Part shown: piece after piece, positions 32,601-37,896 of the stretch
Layout: each line of letters opens with the position of its first letter
How positions within the stretch are numbered: the stretch's first letter is position 1
Assembly: GCF_022436705.1 (NCBI RefSeq)
Contig: NZ_JAKUHT010000016.1
Coordinates: 1 to 37,896 of the forward strand
Direction of reading: 5' to 3'
DNA length: 37,896 nt
Source of the DNA: Nocardioides sp. CFH 31398
Lineage (GTDB): Bacteria; Actinomycetota; Actinomycetes; Propionibacteriales; Nocardioidaceae
The notes under the pieces: model-generated
The model's database searches: none
The model's input: only the letters and a program-made list of their open reading frames with translations
What the model was told of the DNA's origin: nothing
Program-made: the position numbers and the translations under genes

Positions 32601-32606
32601 ACGGTA
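32601..32606 (-). promoter_or_regulatory. Leaderless-type -10 box TACCGT
   Basis: On the minus strand TACCGT ends 7 nt before ATG 32593. The short divergent gap to the PP2C gene (45 bp) leaves little room for other control elements. Confidence 0.5.
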
Positions 32607-32638
32607 GCGAGCGCGTCCGCGGGCGGGGGCGGCGTCCG

Positions 32639-33460
32639 GTGAGCGGCGTCCAGCTGCACTTCGGCGCCGCCACGGACGTCGGCCGCGTGCGGGAGGTGAA
32701 CGAGGACTCCTACCTCGCCGCCGCGCCCGTCTTCGTCGTCGCCGACGGCATGGGCGGACACGCCGGTGGCGACGTCGCGAGCCGCATCGTCGTGGAGGAG
32801 TTCGCCCGCCTGGCCGACGACGGGTACGACGCCCGCCGGGGCGCCGCCGCCGTCACCGACACCCTCGACGCCGCCCAGCAGCGGATCCGGGCCTACGGCG
32901 AGGAGAACGGCAGCGACTCGCGCCCCTGGTACGCCGGCACCACCGCCGTCGTCGCGCTCGTGGTGGAGGACGACGAGGGCCCCAAGTGGCTGCTTGCGAA
33001 CCTCGGCGACTCCCGCATCTACAAGGTGCTCGACGGCCGTCTCGACCAGGTGAGCGTCGACCACTCGGTGGTGCAGGAGCTCATCGACGCCGGACAGATC
33101 TCGGTCGACCAGGCCAGCCGCCACCCCGAGCGGCACGTGGTGACCCGCGCGCTCGGAGGACCGGACCCGATCCGGCCCGACTTCTTCATCCTGCCCTTCG
33201 GCGCCGCCCGGCGCCTGGTCCTGTGCACCGACGGGGTGAGCGGGCTGATCGACGACGACGCGATGGCGGAGATCCTCGTGGGCACGCCCGACCCCCGCGA
33301 CGCGGCCGACCGGGTGGTCGCCGCGGCGGTCGAGGCCGGGGGCACGGACAACGCCACCGCGGTGGTCGTCGATGTGGTGGGATGGGACGACGAGGAGGAG
33401 TCCTACGACGCCACGCGTCAGCAGACGACTCTGCACGAGAAGCTGGGGGCCCTGCCGTGA
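32639..33460 (+). CDS. PP2C-family Ser/Thr protein phosphatase
   Basis: A 273-residue soluble PP2C phosphatase. VREVNEDSYL (motif 1), VVADGMGGHAGG (D36, G37), ANLGDSRIY, VLCTDGVSGLI and GGTDNATAVVVDV supply the metal-binding Asp residues and conserved glycines. It removes phosphate from Ser/Thr in proteins phosphorylated by Hanks-type kinases. GTG at 32639 gives the usual N-terminus. Its stop overlaps the FHA gene (GTGA), a direct link to phosphothreonine signalling. No kinase gene is in the window. Confidence 0.94.
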   Translation: MSGVQLHFGAATDVGRVREVNEDSYLAAAPVFVVADGMGGHAGGDVASRIVVEEFARLADDGYDARRGAAAVTDTLDAAQQRIRAYGEENGSDSRPWYAGTTAVVALVVEDDEGPKWLLANLGDSRIYKVLDGRLDQVSVDHSVVQELIDAGQISVDQASRHPERHVVTRALGGPDPIRPDFFILPFGAARRLVLCTDGVSGLIDDDAMAEILVGTPDPRDAADRVVAAAVEAGGTDNATAVVVDVVGWDDEEESYDATRQQTTLHEKLGALP

Positions 33461-35367
33461 CCGTGGATGCCGGAGACCAGACCGCCGGACGTCGCTCCTA
33501 CCTGCCGGGCGCCTGGTTCGGCGTCTTCGGGGAGCACGCGACCGTCCTGCTGCCGCCGAGCGAGAAGCGCCGGGTCGCCGCGCTGTGGGAGCTCCTGGAC
33601 GACGGGGCCGACTTCGACGAGGTGCTCGACGCCCTCATCGCCACGGGCCTGCGCGACCTGCCGGGCTTCGTGCTGGTCAGCGACAGCGACGTCGAGGGCG
33701 CGGTGACGACCCGGGTCGTCGTCCGCGGCGACGCGCGGGTCGCCTTCGAGACGACCGAGGGCCCGGTCGAGGTCCTGGCCGCCGGAGCCGGCACGTGGGT
33801 GGAGCGGACCGTGCCCGGCGTGACCTCGACCGTGCTCGACGTGTCCTCCCCGCACGCCACCGACGAGGCGGGCGCACCGGCCGAGCCGATGACGGTGTCG
33901 GGCGGCCTGGTCCGTGTGTCGCGGGTGCAGAGCCCGCCGCCGTCGACCGACGGCGGCGTCGACACCGACCCGATGGACCTCCCCGCCGACGACGCCGCCG
34001 CTGCGCACCCGGCCGCCGACGACTCCCCGCAGTCCGGGTGGAGCCCCGCCGTCGTGGCGGGTGCCGCCGGAGCGGCCGGAGCGGCCGGAGCGGTCGGGGC
34101 CGCGGACCTCCTGGGCGCGAGGGCCGACGACGGCCCGCACGACCCGGGCGCCGGGGAGCCGGCGCCGGCCGGTGACCAGTGGCCCTACGCCGAGCCGCCC
34201 GCGGAGCCCGTCGCGGACCCCGTCGCGGAGCCCGTCGACGAGCCGACCCCCGAGCCCGGGCCGACCCCTGAGCCGGCGCCCGAGCCGCTCGCGGAGGCGG
34301 ACCCGGCGACCGAGGCGTTCCCCGCCCCGCAGGAGTCCGCGGACCCGCTGGACCCCGCGAGCCCGCTGGAGCACCACGACGAGCCGGCCGCCCACGAGCC
34401 CTCGTCGTCCGGGGCCTTCGCGAGCGACGCCCCCGCCGACGCTCCCGCCGACGCCCCCGCCGACGCCCCCGCCGACGCCCCCGGTGACGAGGCCGTCGGC
34501 GAGCCGACCGAGATGATGTCCTACGAGGATCTCGCCGCGTCGTCCGACGAGCCGGCCCCCGAGCAGCCCGCCGCCGAGGGCGGCTGGGAGCCGCAGGCCC
34601 CGGCCCCGCAGGACGGCCCGCCCGCCGCCCCCGACTTCGGCAACGGCGCGGCCCCGGCCGGCCCGCAGTGGTCGCCCCCGCCAGCGCCGTCCAACCCGTT
34701 CGCCCCCGCCCCGGCGGGCCAGGACGCCCCGCAGGACCAGGGCCACCAGGACCAGGGCTGGGGCCAGGACCAGCAGCAGGGCTGGGGCCAGGAGCAGGGC
34801 CAGCAGCAGGGCGGCCCCGACCAGGGCTGGGGGGAGCCCGCGTCCGGCTGGGGTGACCAGGCGGCCGCACCCGCGCCGGGCTGGGGTGCACCGGCAGGCC
34901 AGGACGACGTCGACCACGACGGCGAGACCCGGGCGGGCGAGTACGACCCCGAGCTGTACGCCCGTCAGCAGCCCGGCATCCCGGGCCAGCCGCCCGCTCC
35001 GAGCGTCACCTCCCGCCCGGTGGCGCGGCTGATGATGTCGCACGGCGAGACCGTGGACGTCGACCGCGCCATCCTGGTCGGCCGGGCACCCGAGGCCCGC
35101 CGCTTCACCGCGACCGAGCAGCCCCGCCTGGTGACGGTCCCGAGCCCGAACCAGGAGATCTCCTCGACCCACCTCGAGGTCCGCCCCGGGTCCGGCGCCG
35201 ACCACGGGTCCGCGGTCGTCACCGACATGGGCTCCACCAACGGCACCGTGCTGATCCAGCCCGGCCTGGCCCCGGAGGACCTGCAGCCGGGCGTCCCGGT
35301 GCAGCTCATCCCGGGCGCCGTCATCGACCTCGGCGACGGGCTGACGATCCAGGTCGCCAACCCGTGA
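33457..35367 (+). CDS. FHA-domain protein with long disordered linker
   Basis: A 636-residue protein. The N-terminal domain (about 12-140; YLPGAWFGVFGEHATVLLPP) is unfamiliar but recurs in actinobacterial FHA proteins (from memory). Residues 155-520 are low-complexity: Pro/Ala/Glu/Asp-rich, a DAPA tandem repeat, then a Q/G/W-rich stretch at about 425-485 (QDQGWGQDQQQGWGQEQGQQ). Residues 522-635 form the FHA domain, with LVGRAPEARRF, SSTHLEV and DMGSTNGT as the phosphothreonine-binding residues. It is coupled to the PP2C gene and is likely a phosphorylation-dependent adaptor. Confidence 0.88.
   Translation: MTVDAGDQTAGRRSYLPGAWFGVFGEHATVLLPPSEKRRVAALWELLDDGADFDEVLDALIATGLRDLPGFVLVSDSDVEGAVTTRVVVRGDARVAFETTEGPVEVLAAGAGTWVERTVPGVTSTVLDVSSPHATDEAGAPAEPMTVSGGLVRVSRVQSPPPSTDGGVDTDPMDLPADDAAAAHPAADDSPQSGWSPAVVAGAAGAAGAAGAVGAADLLGARADDGPHDPGAGEPAPAGDQWPYAEPPAEPVADPVAEPVDEPTPEPGPTPEPAPEPLAEADPATEAFPAPQESADPLDPASPLEHHDEPAAHEPSSSGAFASDAPADAPADAPADAPADAPGDEAVGEPTEMMSYEDLAASSDEPAPEQPAAEGGWEPQAPAPQDGPPAAPDFGNGAAPAGPQWSPPPAPSNPFAPAPAGQDAPQDQGHQDQGWGQDQQQGWGQEQGQQQGGPDQGWGEPASGWGDQAAAPAPGWGAPAGQDDVDHDGETRAGEYDPELYARQQPGIPGQPPAPSVTSRPVARLMMSHGETVDVDRAILVGRAPEARRFTATEQPRLVTVPSPNQEISSTHLEVRPGSGADHGSAVVTDMGSTNGTVLIQPGLAPEDLQPGVPVQLIPGAVIDLGDGLTIQVANP
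34426..34485 (+). repeat. 12-bp tandem repeat in the FHA gene
   Basis: Five consecutive copies of GACGCCCCCGCC encoding Asp-Ala-Pro-Ala, the second copy with one T and the last ending in GGT. Being in frame, copy-number changes would only alter linker length. Confidence 0.85.
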
Positions 35368-35416
35368 CGACGCCGCCCCGGCGGCCCCCCACCGACCCGT
35401 GGCGGGTCGCCGGCCG

Positions 35417-36751
35417 ATGAGCACCGTGCCGGCGGAGGAGGCGTACCCGCCCGCCGGGCTGGAACGACGCTTCCTCGCCTTCACCCTCGACCGGCTCCTC
35501 GCGTGGACGGCGTACGCCGGCTTCGGCTGGCTGGCGTGGTGGCTTGCCTGGCGCGACGGTGAGGTCTGGACGGGCGTCGGCGTCCTGGTCGGCGGTGTCG
35601 TGCTCGTCGCCGGTGGCCTGGCCGTGCTGACCGGGCTCACGGGCCTCTCGCCCGGCCGCGCGGCCACCGGGCTGCGGCTCCTCGACGCGGAGACCGAGGA
35701 GCCGCTCGGCGTCGGGCGCGCGGTGCTCCGCGCCGCGGTGCTCGGCCTCGCGACCCTGCCCACCTTCGGCTTCGGGGTCGCGACCCTCGCCTGGACCGCC
35801 GTCTCCGACCCGGGTGGACGTCGGCGCGGCTGGCACGACCAGCGGGCGGGCTCGGTCGTCATCGACGTGCGTCCGCTGCCGGAGGACGAGGAGGACGAGG
35901 GCGCCGAGGTGCCCCGCCAGATGGTGAACCTCACCGCCCTGCGGCTCGTCCCGTCCGCTGCCGGCGGCCCCGCCGGGACGCCGGCCCCGGGGACCCCGAC
36001 ACCGGTCGCCACCCCCGCGGCCGAGCCGCAGCAGGCCTCCCCGGCACCGGTCCACGCCCCGGCCGAGCCGAGCGAGCCGACCCCCGCCGAGCCGGCCCCC
36101 GCCCGGCCCACGGAGCCGCCGGCCGCGACGCCCGACGCACCGCCCGCTCCGCCCACGCCCTCCGCACCGGAGCGACGGACGCTCCAGGCGCCCCTGCGGC
36201 CCGACCCCGCCGCACCCGGTCCGGCGGCCCACCGCGCCGACCGGGACGAGCCCGGGGACCCGGCGGACGACGACGCGGGTCCGGCCGCGGCGCCCGGCGG
36301 GACCTCCGTCGCAGCGACTCCCCGGGGCACCGCGATCCCCCCGGACCGCCCCGGGCGCCACCGCGAGCGCGGGCGGGCGCGCGGCCGGGCGAGCACGCCG
36401 CCCCCGCCACCGCAGTGGCACGTCACCTTCGACACCGGCGAGTCCGTGGTCGTCGAGGGGGTCCTGCTCGTGGGCCGCCGCCCCGAGCCGCGGTCGGGCG
36501 AGCAGGTCCGCCACGTCGTCGCCCTCACCTCGCAGGACATGTCCCTGTCCAAGACGCACGCCCAGCTGCACCTCGCCGACGGGGTGCTGGTCGTCATGGA
36601 CCGCGGATCCACGAACGGCTCGGTCCTGATGCGCCGCGGCGTGGCCCGCGACCTGGCCGCCAACCGCCCGACGACCCTTGTCGAGGGTGACCGCGTGCGG
36701 TTCGGCGACCGCGAGATGCGCGTGGAGAAGCAGGCCGGGAAGCAGGCGTAG
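35417..36751 (+). CDS. RDD-FHA membrane protein
   Basis: A 444-residue protein. Residues 14-150 are an RDD domain: LERRFLAFTLDRLLAW with the R and D residues, two or three transmembrane helices (AYAGFGWLAWWLAW, GVLVGGVVLVAGGLAVL, AVLGLATLPTFGFGVATLAW), then WHDQRAGSVVI. Residues 165-330 are a disordered Pro/Ala/Thr linker. Residues 333-440 form an FHA domain with LLVGRRPEPR, LSKTHAQL and DRGSTNGSVL. It would place a phosphothreonine reader at the membrane. ATG at 35417 is preferred; GTG at 35399 would add six residues. It is the third gene of the PP2C-FHA cluster. Confidence 0.88.
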   Translation: MSTVPAEEAYPPAGLERRFLAFTLDRLLAWTAYAGFGWLAWWLAWRDGEVWTGVGVLVGGVVLVAGGLAVLTGLTGLSPGRAATGLRLLDAETEEPLGVGRAVLRAAVLGLATLPTFGFGVATLAWTAVSDPGGRRRGWHDQRAGSVVIDVRPLPEDEEDEGAEVPRQMVNLTALRLVPSAAGGPAGTPAPGTPTPVATPAAEPQQASPAPVHAPAEPSEPTPAEPAPARPTEPPAATPDAPPAPPTPSAPERRTLQAPLRPDPAAPGPAAHRADRDEPGDPADDDAGPAAAPGGTSVAATPRGTAIPPDRPGRHRERGRARGRASTPPPPPQWHVTFDTGESVVVEGVLLVGRRPEPRSGEQVRHVVALTSQDMSLSKTHAQLHLADGVLVVMDRGSTNGSVLMRRGVARDLAANRPTTLVEGDRVRFGDREMRVEKQAGKQA

Positions 36752-36756
36752 CCGGC

Positions 36757-37344
36757 GTGGGCGCGGGTCTCGTCTGGTACGCCGCGTACGGCTCGAACCT
36801 GTCGTCGGCGCGGTTGCACAGCTACCTCGCCGGCGGGCTCCCGGAGGGCGGGTCCCGGGCCCACCCCGGCGCCCGCGACCCCTCGCCGCCGCGCGCCGAC
36901 GTCCCCCTCGACCTGCCCGGTGCGCTGTTCTTCGCGGGTGCCTCCAGCCAGTGGGGCGGAGGCGGGGTGGCCCTCTACGACCCCACCTTGCCCGGGCCCA
37001 CGGCCGCCCGGGCCTACCTGCTGACCGTCGGGCAGCTCGTCGACCTGGCCGCCCAGGAGATGTACCGGGTGCCGCGCGAGGACGACCCGCTGGAGGCGGT
37101 CCTGGCCGCCCCGCTGCCCGGCGGCCGTCACCAGGCCGGCCCGGGCCTGTACGAGACCCTCGTCGAGGTCGGCCGACGCGACGACCTGCCGGTGCTGACG
37201 TTCACCTCGCCCCACGGCCGCGACGCCGCGAGGCTCGTGCCGCCGTCCGCGGCGTACGCCGACGTGCTCTTCCGGGGTCTCGAGGAGTCCCGCGGCTGGA
37301 GCCGCGGGGAGTTCGACGCCTACCTGGCCCGCGTCACCGGCTGA
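36757..37344 (+). CDS. Gamma-glutamylcyclotransferase-fold protein
   Basis: A 195-residue protein. WYAAYGSNLSSARLHSYL carries the YGSN signature of the GGCT/BtrG fold. ALFFAGASSQWGGGGVAL and ARAYLLTVGQLVDLAAQEM agree with the strands that follow. The position of the family's usual catalytic Glu is uncertain, with E57-like candidates replaced by small residues. Such proteins are often mislabelled as histone deacetylase; a peptide or amino-acid cyclotransferase role is only inferred. GTG at 36757 is 5 nt after the RDD-FHA gene, so it is probably in the same transcript. Its 3' end overlaps the S8 peptidase by 11 nt. Confidence 0.77.
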   Translation: MGAGLVWYAAYGSNLSSARLHSYLAGGLPEGGSRAHPGARDPSPPRADVPLDLPGALFFAGASSQWGGGGVALYDPTLPGPTAARAYLLTVGQLVDLAAQEMYRVPREDDPLEAVLAAPLPGGRHQAGPGLYETLVEVGRRDDLPVLTFTSPHGRDAARLVPPSAAYADVLFRGLEESRGWSRGEFDAYLARVTG

Positions 37345-37896
37345 TGACGACGGGGATCCGGGCGCGGGTGCCGTCGGCGCCGCTCCAGGTCACGGTGCCG
37401 TCGTCGGGACGACCGCCCGCGCCGCCCCCTGCGACCTCCACGACGAACTCGCCCGTCTCGCCGGGCCCCAAGCGCAGCGCCGCGGGCCGGACGACGACCT
37501 GGTGGCGGGTGAAGCCCTCGGCGCGCGAGGAGAAGTACCGGGCGTCGTCGCTGACGTTGCGGACCCGCCGGACGACCGAGACCGGCCCGCCGCGCACCAT
37601 CACCGACGGGGTGTTCACCTCGACCGGGTCGAGGTCGCCCTCGAGGTAGCGCCGCAGGTCGGCGGGGTCGAGGTCGAGCACGAGCCCCGGGCGGCGGGCC
37701 AGGGCCGGGCGCAGACGGCCCGAGCCCTGGGCGAGTACGGGGTCGCCCTCGAGCGGCAGGGCCGAGGTCCGCAGGGCCGACCGGATGCGGTCGGCGCCCC
37801 AGCCGGGGCGCACGGCGCGCAGGCGGGCGGCCGCGCCGGCGACGGCGGCGGCGGCGGCCGACGTCCCGGAGAACGAGCGCCAGCCCAGGCCGTCCG
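37334..37896 (-). CDS. S8 (subtilisin-family) serine peptidase, C-terminal part
   Basis: The last 187 residues of a subtilase whose start lies outside the window. Just inside the window edge the minus strand reads WRSFSGTSAAAAAVAGAAAR, with the catalytic Ser of SGTS encoded at 37861-37859. The usual GTSMAAPHVAG is GTSAAAAAVAG here, so the conserved Pro is absent. A long stretch after it (AGLVLDLDPADLRRYLEGD-like, then SVVRRVRNVSDDARYFSSRA, GETGEFVVEVAGGG) is the Fn3-like C-terminal domain of larger subtilases. It is expected to be exported, but the signal region is not in view. Confidence 0.87.
   Translation of the reverse strand, partial: DGLGWRSFSGTSAAAAAVAGAAARLRAVRPGWGADRIRSALRTSALPLEGDPVLAQGSGRLRPALARRPGLVLDLDPADLRRYLEGDLDPVEVNTPSVMVRGGPVSVVRRVRNVSDDARYFSSRAEGFTRHQVVVRPAALRLGPGETGEFVVEVAGGGAGGRPDDGTVTWSGADGTRARIPVVISR

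Noticed and set aside
34426..34485. CRISPR-like repeats
   Set aside because: A 12-bp in-frame tandem repeat without spacers, coding for an Asp-Ala-Pro-Ala linker.
33418..37215. 1265-codon frame antisense to the FHA/RDD genes
   Set aside because: Low-complexity G/R/V-rich translation lying across three well-supported genes; a GC artefact.
32639..37896. Type VII secretion locus (FHA plus subtilase as mycosin)
   Set aside because: No EccB/C/D/E or WXG100 genes; the subtilase has an Fn3-like C-terminus instead of the mycosin membrane tail.

Overview
The window is chromosomal DNA from a very GC-rich actinobacterium. Nearly every gene shows strong G/C bias at third codon positions, many genes start with GTG, neighbouring genes often overlap by 4 nt (GTGA or ATGA), and cgtacg is very common. 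Gene content (form II CO-dehydrogenase-like cluster, actinobacterial XPB helicase, DUF4331, PP2C/FHA proteins) fits Propionibacteriales, probably a Nocardioides-like organism; this placement is inference. I see no tRNA, rRNA, CRISPR array, transposase or phage gene.

Layout. 1-1100: a DUF559/AbiEi-like gene bracketed by two related perfect hairpins. 1.1-3.8 kb: a MerR/GyrI-like drug-sensor regulator divergent from two overlapping antibiotic-kinase-like genes. 3.8-8.6 kb: a secreted alpha/beta hydrolase; a cytochrome P450 with its 3Fe-4S ferredoxin and a divergent TetR regulator around a short AT-rich operator region; then a zinc-ribbon DUF2256/DUF3253 protein overlapping a methyltransferase. 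8.6-20.2 kb: the molybdenum hydroxylase block. It has a lipoprotein hydrolase, a MOSC protein and MocA-type cytidylyltransferase, then MoxR/CoxD, CoxE and XdhC, then a GAF/winged-helix regulator, then coxS-coxL-coxM-coxG. The S-L-M order and the AYRGAGR active-site loop mark the form II branch, so the substrate may not be CO. 20.2-25.4 kb: an AlkB-like dioxygenase under a LexA-type SOS box, a GntR/UTRA regulator, a small unknown protein, CutC-like and S66 peptidase genes, an HD phosphohydrolase and an MpaB-type oxygenase. 25.4-27.5 kb: a three-gene, translationally coupled operon of a tiny Tat-signal protein, a DUF4331 protein and a His-rich protein; this is the best candidate here for an undescribed system. 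27.6-32.6 kb: a LOG-family protein, a cluster of REP-like repeats, XPB helicase, and a large helicase-associated/WYL protein. 32.6-37.9 kb: PP2C phosphatase, FHA protein, RDD-FHA membrane protein, a gamma-glutamylcyclotransferase-fold protein, and the 3' end of a subtilisin-family peptidase that runs off the window.

How the genes work together. MocA, MoxR/CoxD, CoxE and XdhC are the usual maturation set for a cytidylated molybdenum cofactor enzyme, which is CoxSLM here, with CoxG as a membrane-linked partner. P450 and ferredoxin form a monooxygenase pair under a local TetR. PP2C plus two FHA proteins form a phospho-Ser/Thr signalling module whose kinase is outside the window. A recurrent signal is a TAnnnT -10 box 6-8 nt before a start codon at eight genes, which points to widespread leaderless transcription.
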